Shown here piece after piece: positions 23,648-30,324 of a stretch of 63,135 bases of DNA. How positions within the stretch are numbered: the stretch's first letter is position 1; every line of letters begins with the position of its first letter. Where the stretch lies: IMG/VR virus record IMGVR_UViG_3300033571_005680, positions 1-63,135 of that record. The stretch is one strand, 5' to 3'. Below the pieces are notes generated by a model. That model worked only from the letters and a program-made list of their open reading frames with translations. It ran no database searches and was not told the DNA's origin. This DNA is from a virus. The position numbers and the translations under genes are program-made.

Positions 23648-23872
23648 ATGCTTACAATTTCACAACAACGAGAAATCGACAACGCAAGAGCAGTTCTAAA
23701 AAGTTACGGCTATTATGTTGAAAACCTTTGGCACATTGAAGATGTGTTTCCAAAGCATGATTGCACCGATGATGAGGCATACGATATCCTTGATGAAGCT
23801 ATGCAAAATGACGCTACATATGAGCAGATATGGATGTCTATTGATTACGCAATTGATAAAGTAAAAAAATAA
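23648..23872 (+). CDS. Small conserved phage protein, 74 aa
   Basis: It has LKSYGYYVENLWHIEDVF, then CTDDEAYDILDEAM and TYEQIWMSIDYAID. This is a recurrent small acidic helical protein of Bacteroidota phages and mobile elements (the VENLWHIDDV signature). The role is unknown, perhaps interaction with a host protein. Confidence 0.7.
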   Translation: MLTISQQREIDNARAVLKSYGYYVENLWHIEDVFPKHDCTDDEAYDILDEAMQNDATYEQIWMSIDYAIDKVKK

Positions 23873-23883
23873 AACTCACACAC

Positions 23884-24090
23884 ATGAACCAACTATTTTC
23901 AATAAGCGGATATTGGAAAGATGACAAGTCCGAATTCTCCGACTACATCGTTTCTTCCAGTGATGACATAGGCGAAGATGATGACATCTTTTTCTATGGA
24001 CTATCCGAAAGTGAACTATCCGAAGCGGTAACGCTGGGAGAAAACACCGCACACGAATTTGTTATCACCCATTACGAACCGATAAACTAA
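23884..24090 (+). CDS. Small acidic conserved protein, 68 aa
   Basis: It starts MNQLFSISGYWKDDKSEF, with an acidic middle (SSSDDIGEDDDIFFYG) and then LGENTAHEFVITHYE. The FYGLSE...GENTAHEFVIT pattern recurs in Bacteroidota phage small proteins. Strong acidity would suit DNA mimicry, but that is speculation. Confidence 0.65.
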   Translation: MNQLFSISGYWKDDKSEFSDYIVSSSDDIGEDDDIFFYGLSESELSEAVTLGENTAHEFVITHYEPIN

Positions 24091-24096
24091 ACCACC

Positions 24097-24393
24097 ATGA
24101 CACTACTACAAAAAATCGAATCAGTAAGACAAGAAGCCATCGAAAAGATAAAGCGAAACGGAAGCCAAGTTCTATACGATGAAGCGAAGCATGACCTATA
24201 TGACCTGCCACATCATCACGATACGGACAAGTACGGAAACTACAATCAGTTCGCTATCGTCTCTTACTTTGTAGACGGCGATGACATTGTCTTTAAGGGT
24301 AAGGATGTAGAGGAGGTTTTTGAGGAGAGAGATTTCCATGTAGCAGAACTAGACACCGACTCTCTTGCATATATAGCAGACGAGTGGATATAA
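24097..24393 (+). CDS. Small early protein, 98 aa
   Basis: It starts MTLLQKIESVRQEAIEKIK, then a His/Asp-rich middle (DLPHHHDTDKYG), and ends in an acidic tail (LDTDSLAYIADEWI). No domain is recognised. Minihelix 4 follows 6 bases after its stop. Confidence 0.6.
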   Translation: MTLLQKIESVRQEAIEKIKRNGSQVLYDEAKHDLYDLPHHHDTDKYGNYNQFAIVSYFVDGDDIVFKGKDVEEVFEERDFHVAELDTDSLAYIADEWI

Positions 24394-24399
24394 TCCCCC

Positions 24400-24442
24400 G
24401 AACTGCGATGGTCTTACAAAGGTTCGACTCCTTTGGCAGTTC
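24400..24442 (+). ncRNA. tRNA-like minihelix 4 (acceptor + T-arm)
   Basis: GAACTGC (24400-24406)/GCAGTTC (24436-24442) enclose ten unpaired bases (GATGGTCTTA) and a 6-bp T-arm CAAAGG-TTCGACT-CCTTTG flush with the acceptor strand. It shares its first 17 bases with minihelix 1. The T-stem sequences differ at several paired positions yet stay fully paired, which is compensatory change. Confidence 0.7.
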
Positions 24443-24461
24443 CTCACTAAAACAAACAACA

Positions 24462-24626
24462 ATGGCATACAACATTAATTACCTCACCGCAGATGGTGAA
24501 ATCATTGACGAAACTCAAGTTGATGAACTAAATGACGAGTTGATCTGGGATTTATTCAGAGAGTTTGGTCATACCAAATCAGAAGGTATTTACTACGAGG
24601 TTGAAGAAGTTGAAGAGGATGAATAA
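24462..24626 (+). CDS. Small acidic protein, 54 aa
   Basis: The ATG at 24462 (MAYNINYLTADGEIIDETQV) follows minihelix 4. It has ELIWDLFREFGHTK and ends in an acidic EVEEVEEDE tail. Function unknown. Confidence 0.6.
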   Translation: MAYNINYLTADGEIIDETQVDELNDELIWDLFREFGHTKSEGIYYEVEEVEEDE

Positions 24627-24665
24627 CCCCCGAACCAATTTAATAACCAATAAAAACTAGAAAAA

Positions 24666-24842
24666 ATGCACCCACTACTTGAAGCAAAACTGAAAAATAA
24701 AGAACTTATTGATGCAGTTATTGACCAAATCCTGAAGGATGTAAACGATGGAGATACAACTGCCGTTTGGGTTCTATTATCCAACATGCCATATGACGAA
24801 TTACTCCAATTCCTTCCCGAAGAAGAGTGGAGTAAATATTAA
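24666..24842 (+). CDS. Small conserved phage protein, 58 aa
   Basis: MHPLLEAKLKNKELIDAVID continues KDVNDGDTTAVWVLLSNMP and ends FLPEEEW. This small helical protein recurs in phages (ID.ILxDVxxGDTTAxxxLLxxxP). The function is unknown. CCCCCGAAC motif copies flank the gene on both sides (24627 and 24846). Confidence 0.7.
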   Translation: MHPLLEAKLKNKELIDAVIDQILKDVNDGDTTAVWVLLSNMPYDELLQFLPEEEWSKY

Positions 24843-24882
24843 ACACCCCCGAACCAATCCCAAACGATAAAAACTCAAAGCC

Positions 24883-25152
24883 ATGTATACCTACTACCGC
24901 AAGTCAGACCAAGTGACCATCCCCGACAACTCCTCATCCAAATGTGATTGCGGAGAATCATCGGCACTAAACATTGACTACGAAACAAAAGTTATCACGT
25001 GTGATGCTTGCTACAGCGAAGCACCAATGCATCAGCAGTGGAACGATGCAGATATTGTATCTCAATTCGGCGCAAAGGTAGCATCCAACACCTATGATTT
25101 TTGGAATGAAACATATTTTATAAATCCTAACCAATCATTGACCCATCTATGA
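24883..25152 (+). CDS. Small zinc-finger-like protein, 89 aa
   Basis: CDCG (residues 22-25 region) and CDACY about 20 residues later give four cysteines suited to one zinc ribbon. The rest is polar and aromatic. It may bind nucleic acid or protein. The stop overlaps the next ATG as ATGA. Confidence 0.6.
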   Translation: MYTYYRKSDQVTIPDNSSSKCDCGESSALNIDYETKVITCDACYSEAPMHQQWNDADIVSQFGAKVASNTYDFWNETYFINPNQSLTHL

Positions 25153-25406
25153 AGATAACAGCTACCGCACCATCAGCCCTATATCTTGGCTGCCTACGAA
25201 TGTTCGGGATGCCTTTTGAAAAGCAAACCGATGGCACGTTCACCGCTGAAAAATGTTTCGCATCTGAAAGGGATGCAAAGGACTACCTAAGACAGCGAGC
25301 AAAGCACTACAGCATGGGAGAAGATTATTTGGAAGAATCATTCGAAGATATTGAAAGCTACGGATGCTTGCGCCTTGACCATGTGACCGCATACATCGAA
25401 AAATAA
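25149..25406 (+). CDS. Small early protein, 85 aa
   Basis: It starts MKITATAPSALYLGCLRMF and continues ASERDAKDYLRQRAKHY and LRLDHVTAYIEK. The compact alpha/beta pattern resembles small phage proteins of unknown role. It is coupled to the upstream gene. Confidence 0.6.
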   Translation: MKITATAPSALYLGCLRMFGMPFEKQTDGTFTAEKCFASERDAKDYLRQRAKHYSMGEDYLEESFEDIESYGCLRLDHVTAYIEK

Positions 25407-25425
25407 CACACTAAACCAACACACT

Positions 25426-25791
25426 ATGAACATCAGAAAATTTATTGCACTTGCAATGTCAAATGGAGGAGGCAGCTACTGCCTATTCACTGGCGAATGT
25501 AACCCGAAGGAAGGTTACATGGTCAGCTTAAAAGGTCACGAAAATAGCGTGAATGAACTGAATTTCGAGAGTGTTCAAGAGTACTTCTCTCGCAATGCTC
25601 ACCTCTTAACTATGCCCGATCATTACTTCGGTTTGTGGAAGAATGGTGACGAGTGGGTGATGGATGTGTCGGTAAACGAGACCGACCTACACAAAGCAAT
25701 TGAACTTGGCGATAACAACGATCAGAAAGCATTGTGGGATTGCGCCAATAGTGAGGAGGTATGGATTCAGAAAATAAAAAATGTAGGATAA
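25426..25791 (+). CDS. Early protein, 121 aa
   Basis: It starts MNIRKFIALAMSNGGGSYC, then GYMVSLKGHENSVNELNFES and HLLTMPDHYFGLWKNGDEW, with an acidic C-terminal helix. No recognisable domain. It begins with the A/C-rich leader shared by this operon. Confidence 0.6.
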   Translation: MNIRKFIALAMSNGGGSYCLFTGECNPKEGYMVSLKGHENSVNELNFESVQEYFSRNAHLLTMPDHYFGLWKNGDEWVMDVSVNETDLHKAIELGDNNDQKALWDCANSEEVWIQKIKNVG

Positions 25792-25792
25792 G

Positions 25793-25873
25793 ATGCAAAA
25801 GTATACTGACGATATAAACCGATTTATAGTACTAACATTTATCGCAGCCATCATCATGGCGCTGATAATTTAA
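25793..25873 (+). CDS. Very small membrane peptide, 26 aa
   Basis: A polar start (MQKYTDDINRF) is followed by a single hydrophobic helix IVLTFIAAIIMALII. The ATG is two bases after the upstream stop. Translation is plausible but the size makes it uncertain. Confidence 0.45.
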   Translation: MQKYTDDINRFIVLTFIAAIIMALII

Positions 25874-25883
25874 ACCCCAAACC

Positions 25884-26168
25884 ATGATTAAAGCAGTAAT
25901 CACCCTGATGGATAACTCGGATAGGTTATCAATCATCTTTCAGCAAAACCATGTCACCCGACATATCGAGTTCAACAAGCGAACTGAAGGTGTGACATCA
26001 AACCAACAATCAGACAAGCAGCTTGCCTACCTACTGGCATCGATGGTGTGCGACAAGTACCACATCAAAGCCAATGGTCAGCTAGTGGACGTAAAGTATA
26101 GCTTGGATGTTGCAGAGGAAGAGAAGAAACGTCTAGAGCAAATGGGATCAAGTGTTGTGATAGTTTAG
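25884..26168 (+). CDS. Small early protein, 94 aa
   Basis: It starts MIKAVITLMDNSDRLSIIFQ. A beta-rich body carries SDKQLAYLLASMVCDKYH, and a charged helix follows near the C-terminus. Function unknown. The second full-length tRNA-like element begins 10 bases after its stop. Confidence 0.6.
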   Translation: MIKAVITLMDNSDRLSIIFQQNHVTRHIEFNKRTEGVTSNQQSDKQLAYLLASMVCDKYHIKANGQLVDVKYSLDVAEEEKKRLEQMGSSVVIV

Positions 26169-26178
26169 GTGTATGGTA

Positions 26179-26256
26179 AGTCAGGTGGCGTAATTGGTAA
26201 CGCCCTAGCCCTACTCTAAAGGGTAGAAGATACAGGTTCGAATCCTGTCCTGACTA
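26179..26256 (+). tRNA. tRNA-like gene, possible tRNA-Arg(UCU), anomalous anticodon arm
   Basis: The acceptor AGTCAGG/CCTGACT (7 bp), the D-stem GCG/CGC around TAATTGGTAA, and the T-arm ACAGG-TTCGAAT-CCTGT are all perfect. The anticodon hairpin CCCT-ACTCTAA-AGGG has a 7-base loop that would place TCT as anticodon. Base 33 would be C instead of U, and three extra pairs (CTA/TAG) with a bulged G lengthen the stem. The acceptor sequence is identical to that of the element at 19674. It may be functional, decayed, or a processing signal. Confidence 0.55.
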
Positions 26257-26271
26257 CTAAATTAAAACCCA

Positions 26272-26493
26272 ATGAGAACAAAGTTTACAATGATTATGAA
26301 CAAGGAGCCAGTCGATATCTATGTCGAAGGCTATGCAGATGGCGAAGAGTACGAACTGGAAAAACTGATCGCCAAATTTGGTCACAAGGAAGTGCTTCGC
26401 ATACAAGATAAGGTAGAGCATGGACTGCTCGCCAATACCGAGTTGAGCGAAGCTATTTTATCACAATCAATCAAAACCCTATGCACGAAATGA
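26272..26493 (+). CDS. Small early protein, 73 aa
   Basis: It starts MRTKFTMIMNKEPVDIYVEG and continues EYELEKLIAKFGHKEVLRI. It has a beta start followed by helices; no named domain. It lies 15 bases after the tRNA-like element and overlaps the next gene by 13 bases. Confidence 0.55.
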   Translation: MRTKFTMIMNKEPVDIYVEGYADGEEYELEKLIAKFGHKEVLRIQDKVEHGLLANTELSEAILSQSIKTLCTK

Positions 26494-26708
26494 ACAAGAT
26501 TATGAAGCTAGTCAGGGAGGGTGTCTCCTTCTCATGGAGATTCGACTACCCTAAAGCCCCCGAACTGGGAGATTTACGAGGAACATTCTACACCAACGAG
26601 GTGGAGAAGATATCATTCCTCACACAAAAATTCGCTGAACAAGCACTCTACAACGATAATAGGGTAACCTATATGGTTGAGGGCGAACTCGTAAAAATAT
26701 ACTGGTAA
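26481..26708 (+). CDS. Small early protein, 75 aa
   Basis: It has MKLVREGVSFSWRFDYPKAP and KISFLTQKFAEQALYNDNRV. A start three codons later (ATG at 26490) is equally possible. Function unknown. A CCCCCGAAC copy lies inside the frame at 26557-26565, where it encodes APEL. Confidence 0.55.
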   Translation: MHEMNKIMKLVREGVSFSWRFDYPKAPELGDLRGTFYTNEVEKISFLTQKFAEQALYNDNRVTYMVEGELVKIYW

Positions 26709-26899
26709 TGACCTTTAATGAATGGATGGCGCACATACACCGAGAACTCGGCTACCCCGAACATAAAATCAGAATCTATGAACAAGCAAGCAAAAGTAAA
26801 GTACTTATTCAGGCAAATCAACAACGGACTATCCCAGTTAGAAACCCTTCCAAGAGCAGACCGAGTAGCAACCATCGAAGGGTTGAAGCAGATCAATGA
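26708..26899 (+). CDS. Possible small protein overlapping the next gene, 63 aa
   Basis: MTFNEWMAHIHRELGYPEHK looks like a natural protein start. After about 25 residues the frame becomes Ser/Arg/Pro-rich and overlaps the 26778 gene by 122 bases. The N-terminal part may be real and its tail a by-product of the overlap. Confidence 0.4.
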   Translation: MTFNEWMAHIHRELGYPEHKIRIYEQASKSKVLIQANQQRTIPVRNPSKSRPSSNHRRVEADQ

Positions 26900-26975
26900 G
26901 GAACTATGTGATTATGTTGTTGAACTTGTAAAACGAAACGAAAATGAACAAAGAACAATTCGAGAAGCTAATTAA
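26778..26975 (+). CDS. Small helical protein, 65 aa
   Basis: The ATG at 26778 (MNKQAKVKYLFRQINNGLSQ) starts a coherent helical protein with VATIEGLKQINEELCDYVVE and a charged end. It overlaps the frame above and the next gene by 32 bases. Confidence 0.55.
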   Translation: MNKQAKVKYLFRQINNGLSQLETLPRADRVATIEGLKQINEELCDYVVELVKRNENEQRTIREAN

Positions 26976-27285
26976 TGAAACCCATGACGTGACCGGCATT
27001 GACGTACTGAAGACCAAATCTCGCAGGGTTGAGGTGGTGGATGCAAAGGTTGCTGTGGTTAACATCATGCGTAAATTCTATGGGACTTCCATGCAGCTTA
27101 CCGCAGATATGCTGAGGTACACACACCACACAACGATCCTCCACCACGAGAAGGATCACTCAACAAGGTATCGGTTCCGCCCCCAGTATGCGGATGTGTA
27201 CGATGAGCTGTGCAAGCGATGCGTATCTAGGAACACCGCCATTAATGTTGGCGAACTTATTAAAATCATGAAAGAAATTGTATGA
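26944..27285 (+). CDS. DnaA domain IV-like DNA-binding protein, 113 aa
   Basis: The central segment KTKSRRVEVVDAKVAVVNIM, then YGTSMQLTADMLRYTHHTTI and LHHEKDH, follows the helix-turn-helix and basic-loop plan of the DnaA C-terminal DNA-binding domain (R/K-rich helix, A+xxxxxxM, then a T-T-[IV]-LHH signature). The AAA+ part is absent. It may bind phage DnaA-box-like sites or interfere with host initiation. The stop overlaps the next ATG. Confidence 0.6.
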   Translation: MNKEQFEKLINETHDVTGIDVLKTKSRRVEVVDAKVAVVNIMRKFYGTSMQLTADMLRYTHHTTILHHEKDHSTRYRFRPQYADVYDELCKRCVSRNTAINVGELIKIMKEIV

Positions 27286-27497
27286 AAGAAATTATGAACG
27301 CCCAAGAGGCAGCCGAATTCCTCGGCTATAAACTATCTTACTTGTATAAGCTGGTGTCGGAAGGTTCAATACCTTACCTTAAACCACGAGGCAAACTTTA
27401 CTTTGAGAAGGACTCACTGGTAGGTTGGATAAAGTCAGGGTATAGCATTACAAATGCAGATCAAAAGTCAGTATATAACCTTACGGAAAAGAAGTAA
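27282..27497 (+). CDS. Excisionase-like HTH_17 protein, 71 aa
   Basis: NAQEAAEFLGYKLSYLYKLV, then GSIPYLKPRGKLYFEKDSLV, is the MerR-like winged helix of phage and transposon excisionases. It lies directly before the integrase and its control region, as xis genes usually do. It probably bends attachment-site DNA and controls the direction of recombination. The start is the ATG at 27282 or 27294. Confidence 0.8.
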   Translation: MKEIMNAQEAAEFLGYKLSYLYKLVSEGSIPYLKPRGKLYFEKDSLVGWIKSGYSITNADQKSVYNLTEKK

Positions 27498-27498
27498 A

Positions 27499-27521
27499 TT
27501 TTGTTACTCTATTGTACCTCG
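27499..27521 (+). repeat. Direct repeat copy 1 (integrase region)
   Basis: TTTTGTTACTCTATTGTACC followed by TCG; it matches copy 2 at 21 of 23 positions, differing only in a TA/AT swap in the middle. The repeats are spaced 204 bases apart. Confidence 0.8.
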
Positions 27522-27702
27522 TTCCATTTTTCCCACCATAATGTATTGATATTCATATCAGAACTGCGGTGGTTTTATTCCTGTTCTGGGCACGAGGTAG
27601 GTTGTATAACAAGTTCTTTCTCAGCGTATTGCCATTGTAAATCAACGAGTTATTTGACTTGGTTGGATTTTCGTTTTCTTTATTTTACCTTAGTGTACAA
27701 TA

Positions 27703-27725
27703 TTTTGTTACTCATTTGTACCTCG
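27703..27725 (+). repeat. Direct repeat copy 2 (integrase region)
   Basis: TTTTGTTACTCATTTGTACC followed by TCG, ending 3 bases before the integrase ATG at 27729. Its position over the start suggests that a protein bound here would also repress the integrase. Confidence 0.8.
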
Positions 27726-27728
27726 ACT

Positions 27729-28757
27729 ATGGTTACGCTAAGAAAAAGAAAGAACAAAGATGGCAGCACATCGCTGCGATTAGACATTTACTACGATGGT
27801 ATTCGTAGAGTAGAGACATTAAAGCTGAAGCTCATTGTCCCCCGAACTGCCCAAGATCGGGAGTACAACCGAAGAGCGCTTCGTGATGCCCAGTCCATCG
27901 CCATGCAACGAGCAAGGGAGATCGAGTCTGGGCATTACAATTTGTCCTCCAACCCAGTGGTTGCAGACTGGATGCAAAGCTACATCGATTCCTACACAAA
28001 GAAGGATAAGAGGAACATGCAGGGCGCACTCAATAAGTTCATCGAGTGCAATGGTCGGATCACATTCAACTCCCTCAACCCAGCAGCAATCGATAAGTAC
28101 ATCGATCACCTTGAGTCCAACCAAGCAGGTGAAGGAGCGAAGTCCTACTTCTGCAGGTTCAACAAGATGGTCAAGCATGCATACAAGCTCGGCATCATCA
28201 GGGTAAACCCCATCCTTCTGACTGACAAGAGGGTCAGAGGCAGGGCTTCCAAGAGGGACATCCTTACACTTGATGAGGTTCGTAAACTTAAGAGCACTCC
28301 CCTATCAAACGATCATGTAAGACGTGCAGCACTTCTAAGCTGTGTTACTGGTCTTGCTTGGGTCGATGTTATGGAGCTGAAGTGGGAACACATCAGAGAT
28401 GGAAGGATAGTAAAGGTTCGGGAGAAGCTTACAGCAGACAACGTAGAGGTTATTGTTCCATTAAACGATACCGCTATAGAACTACTCGGTGCTAGGGGTG
28501 AAGGCTATGTATTTGATCTCCCTTCAGCCAATGGCGCCAATAAATTACTAAAGGGTTGGGTTAAACGTGCCGGCATAGATAAGAGGATCACGTGGCACAA
28601 TCTGAGACATTCATTCGGAACCAACCTTATCTACAATGGGGTCGACCTTCTCACCACATCCAAGCTGCTTGGTCATCAGACTACCAAGCACACCATGAGG
28701 TATGTAGACGCAGCAGAAGACATGAAATCAAACGCAGTAAAAAAGATAGAACTATGA
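27729..28757 (+). CDS. Tyrosine recombinase 1, Arg I replaced by Ala, 342 aa
   Basis: The ATG at 27729 (MVTLRKRKNKDGSTSLRLDI) is preferred; upstream in-frame sequence is the repeat region. An arm-binding N-terminus and a SAM-like core-binding domain (about 75-165) precede the catalytic domain. Lys233, HNLRHS (His290, Arg293), LGHQ (His316) and Tyr325 are present. The box I motif reads TGLAWVDV, so the usual catalytic Arg is Ala210. CTnDOT integrase also lacks Arg I, so activity remains possible. The stop overlaps the next ATG. Confidence 0.9.
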   Translation: MVTLRKRKNKDGSTSLRLDIYYDGIRRVETLKLKLIVPRTAQDREYNRRALRDAQSIAMQRAREIESGHYNLSSNPVVADWMQSYIDSYTKKDKRNMQGALNKFIECNGRITFNSLNPAAIDKYIDHLESNQAGEGAKSYFCRFNKMVKHAYKLGIIRVNPILLTDKRVRGRASKRDILTLDEVRKLKSTPLSNDHVRRAALLSCVTGLAWVDVMELKWEHIRDGRIVKVREKLTADNVEVIVPLNDTAIELLGARGEGYVFDLPSANGANKLLKGWVKRAGIDKRITWHNLRHSFGTNLIYNGVDLLTTSKLLGHQTTKHTMRYVDAAEDMKSNAVKKIEL

Positions 28758-28870
28758 AGCATGTAATATTATTCTTCGCACTGGTAGTGCCAGTCACACT
28801 TATGATCGCATCATCGATCATCATTTTATTTCAAATAGGACTCTCTAAAATCAAGAAATTATGGTCATAA
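28754..28870 (+). CDS. Small membrane protein between the integrases, 38 aa
   Basis: MKHVILFFALVVPVTLMIAS plus SIIILFQIG form one or two hydrophobic segments with a basic tail (KIKKLW). ATGA coupling to integrase 1 and a 10-base overlap with integrase 2 suggest it is translated. Its first residues resemble the membrane peptide at 22041 (MKKVILFFALV). Confidence 0.5.
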   Translation: MKHVILFFALVVPVTLMIASSIIILFQIGLSKIKKLWS

Positions 28871-29991
28871 TCAAGCAATCTGGCTACTATTACGCTAAAG
28901 TAAAGATAGATGGCAGAGAGAAGCGATACTCTCTTGGTGTTAAGCACATCTCCGCAGAAGGTAAGGAGCTCGCCAAGAAAATATACTCCGATACTGGAAG
29001 TATTGACGAGGTTCGTAAGGCTTTGCAGTCACAGACAGAAGACCTTGCCAGCCTAGCCATGAGGTTTGTCGAGAACATGCCCAACAAGAAGGGTAAACCA
29101 TATTCCCCAGCCAGCATCAGGACGTATCTAAACGTAGCCAAACATCTTGCATCGTTCGCTGACGAGTACAAGCCCATAGACCTTAATGACTACAATCTTG
29201 AAGGCGAGTACGAGATCAAGAGGCGCAAGGCAGACCAGTTTACTGCATACTTCTATGCGTTCGATGATTGGATGACAGATCGTGGTCTTGAGATCACATC
29301 TCGTGAGCCCATCATGAGCGTTGTCAGTGTGTTTGTGCGCCACTGGGCAGAGCATTACTTCCTCAACCTGCCAAAGGTTCCCAAGCTTGAGAAGGTGGAG
29401 AAGCCAGTCATTGTTCTCGACCCCAGCTTCTACCAGAAGTTCATGGCGGATGATCTATACTACAAACTAGACTCAAACATGAAGGTAGTTTGGGAGGTAG
29501 CAGCAACGATCCTAGCATCTACTATGAGGATCAGCGACGTGATGTCTATGAAACCTTCAGACTTAATACAAGGCGATCAGATGATGTTCAGCAAGGTCAC
29601 TTCTAAGACTGGTGAAGCGTGTGAGCTTCCAGTACCTGATCGACTGGCGAATATCTACAAAGACAACCTAAAGAACGGCAGCGTATTCTCAGGAGAGCTG
29701 AATAGGTCTTACATATACGACAACCTCAGAGTCCTTTTCGCCATGTATGAAGAGCTTCATGTGGACTACTCGGTGCTGGGTGTGACTAAGCCAATGTACG
29801 AGTGGGTAACACCACACATGCTTCGCAAGACAGCGATCACTTCCTACCTATACTTTGGTGTGAGCGAGATGCACGTCAAGCATGCGTCATCGCACAGCAA
29901 GGACAGCAAAGCATTCAGAAGGTACACCAAGGTTATAGAGACAAGGTTCAAGTCAGACTTTCTTGGAGTTCACCAGCGAATGGGAATCTAG
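28861..29991 (+). CDS. Tyrosine recombinase 2, full catalytic set, 376 aa
   Basis: An arm-type N-terminus (IIKQSGYYYAKVKIDGRE) and a core-binding domain (about 60-165) precede the catalytic domain. STMRISDVMSM carries Arg223, SKTGE carries Lys249, HMLRKT carries His319 and Arg322, His345 and RRY carries Tyr355. All catalytic residues are therefore present, unlike integrase 1. It converges with the repressor gene and overlaps its 3' end by 39 bases. It could be the main integrase or act with integrase 1. Confidence 0.9.
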   Translation: MVIIKQSGYYYAKVKIDGREKRYSLGVKHISAEGKELAKKIYSDTGSIDEVRKALQSQTEDLASLAMRFVENMPNKKGKPYSPASIRTYLNVAKHLASFADEYKPIDLNDYNLEGEYEIKRRKADQFTAYFYAFDDWMTDRGLEITSREPIMSVVSVFVRHWAEHYFLNLPKVPKLEKVEKPVIVLDPSFYQKFMADDLYYKLDSNMKVVWEVAATILASTMRISDVMSMKPSDLIQGDQMMFSKVTSKTGEACELPVPDRLANIYKDNLKNGSVFSGELNRSYIYDNLRVLFAMYEELHVDYSVLGVTKPMYEWVTPHMLRKTAITSYLYFGVSEMHVKHASSHSKDSKAFRRYTKVIETRFKSDFLGVHQRMGI

Positions 29992-30285
29992 CAGTCTGTC
30001 TACCATCTTCTTTAACCTGTCAAGCTCTTCCTTTAGAGCTTTGTTTTCAGATGCTATCTGAGACTTGCTTACGTCTGCACTAACGCCGTCTATTATGTAG
30101 TCGTATGGTATGCCTAGCTTGTGTTTTATCCTCCTAAGAACCTCGAAATTTGGGGTATAAGCGCCATTCTCAATAGCACCTATACTTCCGGCAGTTAGTC
30201 CAACAATTTTAGCCATGTCTTTTTGTGTCAGCCTAGCGTTGAGGCGAATCTCTCGCATTCTCTCCGCTATGTCTAGATATTTCAT
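29953..30285 (-). CDS. XRE-family repressor, 110 aa
   Basis: The ATG at 30285 (MKYLDIAERMREIRLNARL) matches the usual start of the family; ATGs at 30300 and 30312 are alternatives. The HTH is LTQKDMAKIVGLTAGSIGAI, then ENGAYTPNFEVLRRI (about 16-50). The C-terminus is a short coiled coil (NKALKEELDRLKKMVDRLL) that would dimerise it. It is transcribed against the replication genes across dyads at 30325-30355, the arrangement of a lysogeny repressor. No peptidase domain is present. Confidence 0.85.
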   Translation of the reverse strand: MKYLDIAERMREIRLNARLTQKDMAKIVGLTAGSIGAIENGAYTPNFEVLRRIKHKLGIPYDYIIDGVSADVSKSQIASENKALKEELDRLKKMVDRLLDSHSLVNSKKV

Positions 30286-30324
30286 GCTGCTAATGTGCAT
30301 AATTCCGAGCATAACTCCAAGCTT

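Larger units (their letters stand above)
27498..27728. promoter_or_regulatory. Integrase upstream region, candidate attP / arm-site region
   Basis: About 230 bases without a gene. It holds two near-identical 23-base repeats (27499-27521 and 27703-27725) and an inverted relative (CGAGGTA...ATAACAA, 27593-27612). There are also two dyads (TGATAT/ATATCA at 27546-27559; CAGAAC/GTTCTG at about 27558-27587). Repeated and inverted sites next to xis and int genes are typical of arm-type sites. No core site can be fixed without the host junctions. Confidence 0.5.

Noticed and set aside
21982-24442. Minihelices as Rho-independent terminators
   Set aside because: None of the four is followed by a T-run; A/C-rich leaders and genes follow at once.
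27501-27728. Upstream extension of integrase 1 from a TTG at 27501
   Set aside because: The extension translates the direct repeat and dyads into a low-complexity Cys/Phe/Leu-rich stretch. The ATG at 27729 begins a normal integrase N-terminus.
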